DNA from: Candidatus Lindowiibacteriota bacterium
GTDB taxonomy: Bacteria; Lindowbacteria; 2-12-FULL-62-27
Assembly: GCA_023249255.1 (NCBI GenBank)
Contig: JAHFCY010000157.1
Span: 1-6,855, forward strand
Length of the DNA: 6,855 nucleotides
Direction of reading: 5' to 3'
The position numbers and the translations under genes were made by a program. The notes under the pieces are model-generated. The model did not search any database and was not told the DNA's origin. It saw only the letters and a list, made by a program, of their open reading frames with translations. Below are positions 1-6,855 of the stretch, in pieces (position 1 is the first letter of the stretch; each line of letters begins with the position of its first letter).

Positions 1-2
1 AA

Positions 3-839
3 CTGCCGGCTGCGCGCGGCGACACTCCGGACGCCGTCGCGCGGGCGCTGACGGCTCCGGAGGCGCTTGAAATTTTCCGGAAATGGACGGAAGGACCGAT
101 TCGATATCGCCTCGAGTGGGCCGGCGGGGGCCATCGGCGCAGTGCAGTCTGGGCCTGTGCCAAGGCCGTGTCCAGGCGCAGTCCCGAGTTGATCAATGAC
201 CCCTCGCAATCGACGTGGGAAATCGAGATTGCCGGTGTGCGGGGCGGCGCACGAATTATGGCCTATCCGAAAAAATTGACCGATCCGCGATTTCTGTATC
301 GGCGGCGCGACGTTTACGCTTCCTCGCATCCGACGCTGGCAGCCGCGCTGGCGCGCGTAGCGGAGGCAAATGACGGAGATGTCGTCTGGGATCCATTCTG
401 CGGATCGGCCACGGAACTGATCGAACGCGCTCTGCTTGGACGGTATCGCGAACTTCATGGCTCGGACGTTGATCCCCGCGCCATCGAGGCCGCGCGCGAA
501 AATCTGAATGCGGCCGGAATTTCCGGCGCGCATCTTTCTGTATCCGACGCCCTGCGCGGTTCGCTCCCGCGGGCAACACTGATCCTGACCAATCCGCCGA
601 TGGGCCGGCGATCCCGGCGCGGTGATGCCGCCGAACTTTTGCAGGCATTCATCCGTCGCGCCGCCGGAGTCCTCGCGCCGGACGGACGACTTGTCTGGAT
701 TTCGCCGTTTCCGGAACAGCACGCCAAAGAGGCGGCGAAAGCCCGCCTGCACCTCACGTTCAAACAGGATGTCGATATGGGCGGGTTTCGCGGACAGATA
801 CAAAAATTTGTGAAAATGAAAGCGCGGGATGCGAAATGA
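3..839 (+). CDS. THUMP-type SAM-dependent RNA methyltransferase (5' partial)
   Basis: Likely N-methylates a guanosine or other base in tRNA or rRNA; the target cannot be told. The frame is open to the left edge, so the N-terminus is missing. A GTG at 168 is only an internal Val and starting there would cut the THUMP-like region. Numbering from the codon at position 3, about residues 20-90 look like the end of a THUMP domain (LINDPSQSTWEIEI, then Leu-Tyr-Arg-Arg-Arg) leading into HPTLAAALARVA, the usual entry to UPF0020 methyltransferases. Motif I is DPFCGSAT (130-137), an acidic SDVD follows at the SAM ribose position, and the catalytic motif IV is NPPMGRR (from 197), with Met where NPPY/NPPF is more common. 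This places it with the RlmL N-terminal half, Trm14 and archaeal relatives by pattern only. Its stop overlaps the next gene's start in ATGA, which implies translational coupling. The family is fairly sure; the substrate is unknown. Confidence 0.85.
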   Translation: MPAARGDTPDAVARALTAPEALEIFRKWTEGPIRYRLEWAGGGHRRSAVWACAKAVSRRSPELINDPSQSTWEIEIAGVRGGARIMAYPKKLTDPRFLYRRRDVYASSHPTLAAALARVAEANDGDVVWDPFCGSATELIERALLGRYRELHGSDVDPRAIEAARENLNAAGISGAHLSVSDALRGSLPRATLILTNPPMGRRSRRGDAAELLQAFIRRAAGVLAPDGRLVWISPFPEQHAKEAAKARLHLTFKQDVDMGGFRGQIQKFVKMKARDAK

Positions 840-1777
840 CGGCCGGGCGAGAACAACTGCCGCACCTGATTCTTCTTTCGGCGGCGGACTGGGAAGACTA
901 CGAACTTCTCGACAGCGGACGGGGCGCCAAACTGGAACGCTATGGACCGTACCGGGTGATCCGGCCGGAAGCCCAGGCCATGTGGCAGGCGGCAAGTCCG
1001 GAGCGAGAGTGGAATTCAGCGCACCTTGTCTTTCACGGCGACGAAGACGCGGCGGAGCGGGGATGGGAAATCAAAAAGGCCGTGGAACCCCGCTGGAAGA
1101 TGCGCTACAAGCATCTCACCTTCTGGTCCCAGCCAACGCCGTTTCGGCACCTTGGCGTCTTTCCGGAACAGGCCGATCACTGGGACTGGATCGGGGATCG
1201 AATTCGATCCGTGAAGCGTGAAGTCAGGGTTTTGAATTTGTTCGGCTACACGGGAATCGCGACGCTGGCGGCCGCGGCGGCCGGCGCCGCCGTCACGCAC
1301 GTGGACGCGTCGAAAAAAGCCGTCGCGTGGGCGCGGGACAATCAGGCGCTTTCCGGACTGAGCGGCAAACCAATTCGATGGATCGTGGACGACGCGTTGA
1401 AATTTGTTCAGCGCGAGGAGAGACGCGGCGCGGTTTACGACGGTTTCATTCTGGATCCGCCGAAATTCGGCCGGGGACCCAAAGGCGAATTGTGGAAACT
1501 CGAGGAATCTCTGCCGACCCTGCTGCATCACCTGAAGGGAATACGAAGCTCCGCGCCGCTCTTCGTCGTCCTCACCGTCTACGCGCTTCGAATTTCCGCC
1601 ACCGCCATCTCAAGCGCCCTGCGGGACTGGGCCGGCGGCGGAACCATCACGGCCGGCGAAACCGTCCTGGTCGACCGATCCGCGCAACACACCCTCTCAA
1701 CGTCCGTTTTCGCGCGCTGGGCGGCCGATAAGCCTGTGGAGAAGACCCAATCTCAAAGTGATATCATGATATCATGA
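836..1777 (+). CDS. Class I SAM-dependent methyltransferase, COG1092/RlmI-like family
   Basis: A 313-residue cytosolic Rossmann-fold methyltransferase, probably acting on RNA. Residues 1-100 form a reduced N-terminal region with the family-type stretch LLDSGRGAKLERYG (24-37). FRHLGVFPEQ follows at 103-112. Motif I is NLFGYTG (134-140), the acidic ribose-binding residue is in VDAS (156-159), VDDAL (184-188) sits at the adenine-contact position, and motif IV is DPPKFGRGPKGE (207-218). RlmI-type m5C enzymes carry cysteines after motif IV; here that segment reads LTVYALRIS and the whole protein has no cysteine, so a cysteine-based m5C mechanism is unlikely. The ATG is chosen because it overlaps the upstream stop (ATGA); the Shine-Dalgarno is weak (GCGGGAT), as expected for coupled translation. 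The last codons (Asp-Ile-Met-Ile-Ser, stop) are encoded by the palindrome at 1754-1807, so the native C-terminus may have been changed by that element. The exact target base is not known. Confidence 0.87.
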   Translation: MTAGREQLPHLILLSAADWEDYELLDSGRGAKLERYGPYRVIRPEAQAMWQAASPEREWNSAHLVFHGDEDAAERGWEIKKAVEPRWKMRYKHLTFWSQPTPFRHLGVFPEQADHWDWIGDRIRSVKREVRVLNLFGYTGIATLAAAAAGAAVTHVDASKKAVAWARDNQALSGLSGKPIRWIVDDALKFVQREERRGAVYDGFILDPPKFGRGPKGELWKLEESLPTLLHHLKGIRSSAPLFVVLTVYALRISATAISSALRDWAGGGTITAGETVLVDRSAQHTLSTSVFARWAADKPVEKTQSQSDIMIS

Positions 1778-1807
1778 TATATATCATGATATCATGATAT
1801 CACTTTG
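1754..1807. repeat. Perfect 54-bp AT-rich palindrome between convergent genes
   Basis: The left arm (1754-1780) begins CAAAGTGATATCATG. The right arm (1781-1807) ends CATGATATCACTTTG and is the exact reverse complement, with no spacer; the centre lies between 1780 and 1781. The match stops at once outside (T1753/G1808, C1752/C1809). Inside, an 8-bp unit, GATATCAT, is repeated twice per arm plus a part copy. This gives four GATATC and four TCATGA sites, each itself palindromic, so the strands can pair in several registers. It contains the last codons and stop of the methyltransferase gene and ends 25 bp before the stop of the minus-strand gene. No T-run follows on either strand, so it is not a classic intrinsic terminator, although a 27-bp transcript hairpin could still end or protect both convergent mRNAs. 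Alternatives are a tandem operator array or a small dispersed palindromic element. The structure is certain; the role is not. Confidence 0.95.
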
Positions 1808-1831
1808 GCTGGCGGCCCCCGGACCGCCTCC

Positions 1832-4800
1832 TCACGGAACAATCAACGACACCCGGCGTCCCGCCGGCGGATCGTCTTTCAAACTCTGATATAGCCGCAG
1901 AGGGTCGGACATCGGCGCCCACGAGAGAATCGACAACGCGTCGTCGACGTACGACCCACGCCGCATCCCGTTCAACACGCACGACAGTCCCGGCGTGCTC
2001 GCCAGAATCCAGAGCGCCTTGCGGGCAAGGGATTCCCGGCGGCGGTCCTCCGGCATCCCGGGGTCGATCGATCGCGACACCGCTTGCGCCTCTTCACGGC
2101 TCTTGATCGACGCGTCGCGGCGAAACGCAAGGAGGAGTTTCTGCAATTCGGCCAGATATGTATCGCGCCAGCGGGTCCACGCACCCGCTTCTGCCCGCGC
2201 CAGATTTTGATCCAACGCCTGAACCACCGTCAGCACCCGGGGCAACAGCATCATTTCTTCGATCTGAACCCATTGCTCAAGATTGGGCCGGTGCGATTTC
2301 AGCCGGGACAGCTCATCCGACCATCGGAAAAAATCTTCAGGGTTCACGCCGGGGGCGGACGACCGCAGAGCGGGCGCGATGTCCCGCCGGTAGTCGGCTT
2401 CAAGCCGCCCCACGACACCCGTCTGCGCGTCCACACTCACCTGTGATTGCGGCACGACCGGATCGGCAATCCGGATCATCGTGTCCTTCATCAGCGCGTT
2501 GAGCGGCCGGTTCGCCAGCGTGCCGATGCCGTTCTGTATGGCGCAGTCAAGAATCGTGAGCGGCTGCATCAATCCGCAATTGGGTTCAAGCGCCGCGCCC
2601 GGCTCCAGAAGATTCATCGGAAACTGAATCACCCGAAAATGATGATCCGAGCCGCCCGCTGCTTCCCGCGCCGCTCCCAGAATCCGAGTCAGCGATGTGG
2701 CCTCACGATCGCCCGGCGGCAGAACGCACGTGTTAGACGACACGCCATACCAGCGGATTCGCCCCTCCTTCACCTGCGATTCGAGATACACGAAGGCTTC
2801 ACCAAGACGGCGATAAAATTCCGTGCGGACTTCCTCAAGCGGCTCCCGGGTTGCGTCCTTCTTTTCGGACAAAAAATATTCCGGATTGTGAATCAGACAC
2901 ACGTCGAGCATGTTGCACTCAAGCCGATCGAGAGACCGGGTGAGTTGGTCCGACAAAAATTCCGGATGCATGCAGTGCCAGAGTCCCTCGGCGTATTTCA
3001 CCATCTCCGGAAACGGCCGGCCCGATTCCTCGCGCTGGGCGGCCAATTCGAGATTCGCGCCCTGGACGTAGCCGACCTTCGAGATGAGAACGACCTCGTC
3101 CCGGGCCAACTTTCCATCCCGAACCAGACGATTCACGACCATCCCCACCGCGCGTTCGCTCGCGCCGTCGGCATAATTCGTCGATGTATCCACGACGTTG
3201 CATCCCGACAGAAGCGCCTTTTCGAGCGCCGCGGCGTGTTCCTCGGTTTCGTTGTCGATCCGATAACAGCCGAAACCGACGCGGCTGACTGTCAGACCGG
3301 TCGATCCGAGAGGACCGTATCCGTGCCGTATTCCCTTCGTGCGAAACCGTTCGGCGTAGCGGCGAGTGCCGTCGGGTGTAGCGGCGCCCGCCAGCCGTTT
3401 TCCGATGGATGTGCGAACGGCCGGGGCGGTATCCGGTCGCTCCTCCCCAAGCACCCGCTCGACGTCAGACGGATCGGTCACAGGCGACCGGCACGAAAAA
3501 TTTCGGCATACATACAGCGCGGCCTTTCCATTCACCAGTTCCTTGCCCTGCAGAAGCGGCAAATCAGGCGGCGCGCCGGCAGAAGGGTCATGATGCGCCA
3601 CAATCCGATGCGGCAGATAATATTTGGAAACTTCGCGCCGAAGCGCTTCGTAATTTGAGTCCGACGGCGATCCGACAAGGGCAAGCTCAACCGGACCATT
3701 CAGTAAAAAGTCCGTGACGATCAGGCTTCGCGCAAACGCGCGCGGCGTCGACGCAATCGCCCGGCCGTACGCCCGGACCGCCGAAACGGCCGCGTCGCGA
3801 TAGCGGTCCTGCGCGAAATGAAACGCCAGCCGGGCCAGCGCCCGCGCGGCCACAGCGTTGTCACTCGGCACCGCGCTGTCATGGCCGTCCCGCGTCCGCA
3901 CGATCAACTTTTCGTGATCGGCCGGCGCCGAAAAAAATCCGCCGCCGGACGCGTCCGAAAAATCGGCCATGATCCGGTCAGCCAATTTACGCGCTTCTTG
4001 CAGATATCGCGTGGCGGCGCCGCATTCGTAGAGGCTGATCAGCGCGCAGGCGAAATTGGCGTGGTCTTCCAAAAACGCGTTGACGTGCGACGTGCCGGCC
4101 CGGTACGCCCGGAATAGGCGGCCATCCGGCGATCGCATCGTTTCAAGAATAAAATCGGCGGCGCACGTGGCGGCGGCCAGATATCGTGGGTCGCCCAGCA
4201 CGCGGTGCCCCTCCGCCAGCGATTCGATCATCAGGCCGTTCCAAGCCGTGAGAATTTTGTCATCGAGTCCCGGCGCCACGCGCTTTTGGCGCGCCTCGTG
4301 CATTTTTTTGCGGGATTCCGCCAGTGAGCATTCGAGGTCATCCGGCTTTATCCCCAGCGACGCCGCCACTTCTTCTACCGGTTTCGGCGTGTTCGGAATA
4401 TTTTTCCCTTCCCAATTCCCCCGTTCGGAAATGTCGTAATAGGCGCAAAATTTCCGGGCGGGCTCGGCGCCCAAAATCGACTCGACTTCGGCGCGCGTCC
4501 ACACGAAAAACTTTCCCTCCTCGCCCTCGGAATCGGCGTCGGTCGCGGAATAAAATCCCCCTTCCGGAGCGGTCATCTCCCGAAGCACATAATCCAGAAT
4601 TTCCGCGGCGATCCGACGGTAAAACACGTTCCCCGTCGCCTGATATCCTTCGATATAAACCGCGGCCAGCTGCGCGTTGTCGTACAGCATTTTTTCAAAA
4701 TGCGGGACCAGCCAGTCGGCGTCGACCGAGTACCGGTGAAATCCGCCGCCGATCTGGTCATATATGCCGCCCCGCGCCATCTCGTCCAGCGTCTTGACGG

Positions 4801-5518
4801 CCATCTGAATCGCCCGCTCGTCCCCAAACCGGCGATGACACCGGAAGAGCAATAACAGATCGCCATGCGGCGGAAATTTGGGCGCGCTGCCGAATCCCCC
4901 GCGCCGGTCGTCAAACGCGTACCAGAGTTGATCGACGAACGCGCGCAGTTCCGTTTCGCCGACCGCCATGCCATCCGCCGATTTCATTGACGCCTGCAAA
5001 TATCCCGTGAGAGATTCCGCCTGCTTCGCCAAATCCGCCCGCTGGGTTTTCCAAAGCTCCGCGATGTTCTCAAGAAGCGTTTTGAATCCGGGCCGGCCGT
5101 ACCGGTCCTCCGGCGGAAAATACGTCCCTGCGAAAAACGGTTTCTGATCCGGCGTCAAAAACACGGTCATCGGCCAGCCGCCCTGACCCTGGTTCATCGC
5201 CTGCGTGGCTTTCATGTAAATGTCGTCGAGGTCCGGCCGCTCCTCGCGGTCGACCTTGACGCAGACAAAATCCCGGTTCATGACGGCCGCGACGGCATCG
5301 TCTTCGAACGACTCGTGCGCCATCACGTGACACCAGTGGCAGGACGAATAGCCGATGCTGAGGAGAATCGGTTTATCCTCTGATTTCGCCTTCTCAAGCG
5401 CCCCGGCTCCCCACGGATGCCAGTCGACCGGATTGTGGGCGTGCTGGAGCAGGTACGGACTGGTTTCGTTGATCAGCCTGTTCGGCTTTCTCGCCGCCAA
5501 GTCTTTTTTCATCTTCAT
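1832..5518 (-). CDS. SSP411/YyaL-like (DUF255 thioredoxin + alpha/alpha barrel) fused to aldo/keto reductase
   Basis: One uninterrupted ORF of 1228 residues if started at ATG 5518. Residues about 12-165 are the thioredoxin-fold domain of the SSP411/SPATA20/YyaL family (COG1331, PF03190), with [19 protein letters not shown] and the redox motif CHWC (60-63). Residues about 190-690 are its alpha/alpha-barrel part, with [13 protein letters not shown] (257-269), [10 protein letters not shown] (272-281), [10 protein letters not shown] (426-435), LEDHANFA (483-490) and a second cysteine pair, CRNFSC (671-676). That is the whole length of the usual stand-alone protein. From about 705 an NAD(P)H-dependent aldo/keto reductase follows: [17 protein letters not shown], tetrad Asp777, Tyr782, Lys814 and His877, and the C-terminal cofactor strand [14 protein letters not shown] (1174-1187). 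About 160 residues, helical by appearance, separate the seventh (LANRPL) and eighth strands. No signal peptide or membrane segment is seen. The start is uncertain: TTG 5557, ATG 5554, ATG 5518 and ATG 5512 all lack a clear Shine-Dalgarno. 5518 keeps the extension before the conserved PNRLINE short. YyaL-type function and the reductase substrate are unknown; both parts suggest redox or carbonyl/sugar chemistry. Confidence 0.9.
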   Translation of the reverse strand: MKMKKDLAARKPNRLINETSPYLLQHAHNPVDWHPWGAGALEKAKSEDKPILLSIGYSSCHWCHVMAHESFEDDAVAAVMNRDFVCVKVDREERPDLDDIYMKATQAMNQGQGGWPMTVFLTPDQKPFFAGTYFPPEDRYGRPGFKTLLENIAELWKTQRADLAKQAESLTGYLQASMKSADGMAVGETELRAFVDQLWYAFDDRRGGFGSAPKFPPHGDLLLLFRCHRRFGDERAIQMAVKTLDEMARGGIYDQIGGGFHRYSVDADWLVPHFEKMLYDNAQLAAVYIEGYQATGNVFYRRIAAEILDYVLREMTAPEGGFYSATDADSEGEEGKFFVWTRAEVESILGAEPARKFCAYYDISERGNWEGKNIPNTPKPVEEVAASLGIKPDDLECSLAESRKKMHEARQKRVAPGLDDKILTAWNGLMIESLAEGHRVLGDPRYLAAATCAADFILETMRSPDGRLFRAYRAGTSHVNAFLEDHANFACALISLYECGAATRYLQEARKLADRIMADFSDASGGGFFSAPADHEKLIVRTRDGHDSAVPSDNAVAARALARLAFHFAQDRYRDAAVSAVRAYGRAIASTPRAFARSLIVTDFLLNGPVELALVGSPSDSNYEALRREVSKYYLPHRIVAHHDPSAGAPPDLPLLQGKELVNGKAALYVCRNFSCRSPVTDPSDVERVLGEERPDTAPAVRTSIGKRLAGAATPDGTRRYAERFRTKGIRHGYGPLGSTGLTVSRVGFGCYRIDNETEEHAAALEKALLSGCNVVDTSTNYADGASERAVGMVVNRLVRDGKLARDEVVLISKVGYVQGANLELAAQREESGRPFPEMVKYAEGLWHCMHPEFLSDQLTRSLDRLECNMLDVCLIHNPEYFLSEKKDATREPLEEVRTEFYRRLGEAFVYLESQVKEGRIRWYGVSSNTCVLPPGDREATSLTRILGAAREAAGGSDHHFRVIQFPMNLLEPGAALEPNCGLMQPLTILDCAIQNGIGTLANRPLNALMKDTMIRIADPVVPQSQVSVDAQTGVVGRLEADYRRDIAPALRSSAPGVNPEDFFRWSDELSRLKSHRPNLEQWVQIEEMMLLPRVLTVVQALDQNLARAEAGAWTRWRDTYLAELQKLLLAFRRDASIKSREEAQAVSRSIDPGMPEDRRRESLARKALWILASTPGLSCVLNGMRRGSYVDDALSILSWAPMSDPLRLYQSLKDDPPAGRRVSLIVP

Positions 5519-5529
5519 GATTTGAGGCG

Positions 5530-5557
5530 AGCATAGTTTATCCGGCTGAAACATCAA
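5530..5557 (-). promoter_or_regulatory. Possible promoter of the minus-strand fusion gene
   Basis: Read on the minus strand, TTGATG (5557-5552) and TATGCT (5535-5530) each match four of six sigma70 consensus bases and are 16 bp apart. Transcription would begin only about 5 bases before ATG 5518, giving a nearly leaderless message. That fits the lack of a ribosome binding site there and would exclude the TTG 5557 and ATG 5554 starts. Two four-of-six boxes are common by chance, so this is weak support. Confidence 0.22.
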
Positions 5558-5610
5558 AGGGCTGGACCGACATCGGTATCCCCAAGCGCCAACTGATAGC
5601 CTCCGGGCTT

Positions 5611-5640
5611 TTGTTTTGGCCTGTTTCTCCCGAATAATAT
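5611..5640 (+). promoter_or_regulatory. Possible promoter of the fapA-like gene
   Basis: In the divergent intergenic region, TTGTTT (5611-5616) and TAATAT (5635-5640) are 18 bp apart in a locally AT-rich patch just upstream of the plus-strand gene. The -35 box matches only three of six bases. The predicted start would fall inside or next to the Shine-Dalgarno at 5646-5651, so the real promoter may lie a little further upstream. It is mainly a pointer to the only AT-rich stretch in the 135-bp gap. Confidence 0.18.
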
Positions 5641-5653
5641 AGGTAGGGGAGAC

Positions 5654-6855
5654 ATGGCAGAAGACAAATCCACAGAGCCATCATCCAAGTCCGGCAAGAA
5701 GGACGGGACGCTTGAGATCAAAGTCACGCCGGACAAACTGCAGGCCTTTCTCGAATTGACGCGTCCTGAAGGCGGCGGCAAACCGGTCAGTGTCGACCAG
5801 GTCACGGGGAAATTGTCGGAGATGGGGATCAAAGCGGGAGATCTGCAAGCCCTCGTGACGTTCATCAAATCCGAAAATTACGGCGCGCCGCTTCTGATCG
5901 CGCAAGGCCGGCCGGCCAAAAACGGCCGGGACGCCGAGATCGCCTGGCTCTATCAGGAAAAATCCAAACAAAAGACCGAGGAAGACAAGTTCGGTCAGGT
6001 TGATTTTCACAAATACTCGTCGTTTATTCTTGCCAAAGAGGGCGAACTGCTGGCGATGAAAACGCCGGCGACGGAAGGCGAGGACGGCTGCAACGTCTTT
6101 GGCGAGCCGGTCAAAGCCGAGCCCGGCAAGGACGCGGCGCTCACCGCTGGCGAAAACATCCGAGTTTCGCCGGACGGAACGGAATTTTCTGCGGCGCAGC
6201 CGGGCGTGGTCAGTCTGCAGGGTACGGCGCTGTCGGTGGAGCCCCTGCTTGTCTGCGAAGGCGACGTCGATTTCAACGTCGGAAACATCGACTTCGACGG
6301 ATCGGTCAGCGTCGGCGGAACGATCGGGGACGGATTCACCGTGAAAGCCACCGGAGACATCTCAACCCAGACCATTTCGAAGGCGAACGTCGAGGCCGGA
6401 CGGAATCTCATCGTCGAGAAGGGCATCATCGGTTCGGAGGACACCACGATCAAAGCGAAAGGCGATATCGGCGCCAAGTTCATCGAAAGCGCAAACGTGC
6501 TGGCCGGCGGCTCCATCGTCGTTTCCGAAACCATCATGCATTCCCATGTATCGGCGGCCAAACATGTCGTCGTTCGGGGCGGGAAACGCGCCAGCATCGT
6601 TGGGGGGGAAGTTCTGGCGGGCGGAGACATCGAAGCCAAAACTCTCGGAGGCGAGACGAACACCAAAACATTCATCGAAATCGGAATCGATCCGGAAACC
6701 CGAAAACATATCCACGAACTTCAGAAAGAGGTCAGCGCGATGCAGGAGACTCACGACAAGGCGTCGCAGGAGCTGGCCATGCTCACCAAACTCAAGGAGC
6801 GATCCCGAACGCTGCCTTCAGGCAAGGAGGCGAGACTTCGGGAACTCCAACAAAC
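5654..6855 (+). CDS. FapA family (DUF342) polymer-forming protein (3' partial)
   Basis: Open from ATG 5654 to the right edge, giving 400 codons; family members usually run beyond 500, so the C-terminus is missing. The start has a purine-rich AGGGGAGA (5645-5652) directly before it, closer than usual, and no better in-frame start is nearby. Residues 1-20 are polar and rich in Lys and Ser. About 20-115 is an N-terminal domain I cannot name with certainty. About 115-170 has the FapA pattern: [19 protein letters not shown], then Gly-Cys-Asn-Val-Phe-Gly-Glu-Pro-Val. About 193-345 is a right-handed beta-helix of Gly-rich rungs (SVGGTIGDG at 219-227, [23 protein letters not shown]) with regular valine and isoleucine spacing. 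From 346 ([15 protein letters not shown] onward) it becomes a charged coiled coil, as in FapA. The family is tied to flagellar assembly in Vibrio and Bacillus relatives, but many members occur apart from flagellar genes; no flagellar gene is visible here. It is cytoplasmic by appearance (no signal peptide) and is transcribed away from the fusion gene. Confidence 0.88.
   Translation, partial: MAEDKSTEPSSKSGKKDGTLEIKVTPDKLQAFLELTRPEGGGKPVSVDQVTGKLSEMGIKAGDLQALVTFIKSENYGAPLLIAQGRPAKNGRDAEIAWLYQEKSKQKTEEDKFGQVDFHKYSSFILAKEGELLAMKTPATEGEDGCNVFGEPVKAEPGKDAALTAGENIRVSPDGTEFSAAQPGVVSLQGTALSVEPLLVCEGDVDFNVGNIDFDGSVSVGGTIGDGFTVKATGDISTQTISKANVEAGRNLIVEKGIIGSEDTTIKAKGDIGAKFIESANVLAGGSIVVSETIMHSHVSAAKHVVVRGGKRASIVGGEVLAGGDIEAKTLGGETNTKTFIEIGIDPETRKHIHELQKEVSAMQETHDKASQELAMLTKLKERSRTLPSGKEARLRELQQ

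Noticed and set aside
1016-1531. 171-codon minus-strand ORF opposite the second methyltransferase
   Set aside because: It is antisense to motifs I and IV of a clear methyltransferase and shows no domain of its own.
1754-1807. Palindrome as an assembly fold-back artefact
   Set aside because: Fold-back chimeras extend the inverted match far into the flanks; here it ends exactly at 1754 and 1807, and different intact genes lie on the two sides.
1754-1815. Palindrome read as a classic intrinsic terminator
   Set aside because: The stem is AT-rich and no T-run follows in either direction; the flank on the plus strand is GGCTGGCGG. A bidirectional transcript-end role is possible but not shown.
2447-3658. 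403-codon plus-strand ORF opposite the fusion gene
   Set aside because: It lies antisense to conserved aldo/keto reductase and YyaL motifs, is rich in Arg and His and shows no recognisable domain. Long shadow frames are expected in GC-rich coding DNA.
5598-5617. Small hairpin AGCC-TCCG-GGCT followed by TTTGTTTT, terminator-like
   Set aside because: The stem is only 4 bp, and no plus-strand gene ends upstream of it; it lies in the divergent promoter region.
6602-6608. Run of seven G in the FapA-like gene as a possible phase-variable tract or sequencing error
   Set aside because: The reading frame and the beta-helix pattern continue unchanged on both sides, and seven G is short for slippage switching in a GC-rich gene.
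6007-6675. 222-codon minus-strand ORF opposite the FapA-like gene
   Set aside because: Its Ser/Pro/Thr-rich repetitive translation is the antisense image of the beta-helix repeats. The plus strand carries the conserved FapA pattern.

Overview
The window is GC-rich, densely coded bacterial DNA. It holds four protein genes and no recognisable RNA genes, transposons or CRISPR. The gene families (THUMP-type RNA methyltransferase, COG1092-type methyltransferase, SSP411/YyaL-like protein, FapA/DUF342) fit a free-living, probably Gram-negative bacterium. None of them fixes the phylum. A lineage outside the well-studied Proteobacteria is plausible, but that is inference only.

Layout. Positions 3-839 (+) are the C-terminal part of a THUMP/UPF0020-type RNA methyltransferase that enters from the left edge. 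It overlaps by an ATGA (836-839) with a second SAM-dependent methyltransferase (836-1777, +). The two look like a translationally coupled RNA-modification pair. The second gene runs into a perfect 54-bp AT-rich palindrome (1754-1807) built from an 8-bp unit, and its stop codon lies inside the palindrome. The palindrome sits between convergent genes.

On the minus strand, about 1832-5518 is a single 1228-residue ORF that joins two normally separate proteins. The first is a complete SSP411/YyaL-like protein (thioredoxin-fold domain with CHWC, then an alpha/alpha-barrel domain). The second is a complete large aldo/keto reductase with its Asp-Tyr-Lys-His tetrad. This fusion is the most unusual coding feature of the window. 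After a 135-bp divergent intergenic region, a FapA/DUF342 polymer-forming protein starts at 5654 (+) and runs off the right edge.

The clearest candidates for follow-up are the thioredoxin/alpha-barrel/aldo-keto reductase fusion and the palindrome. There is no obvious multi-gene defence or mobile system here.
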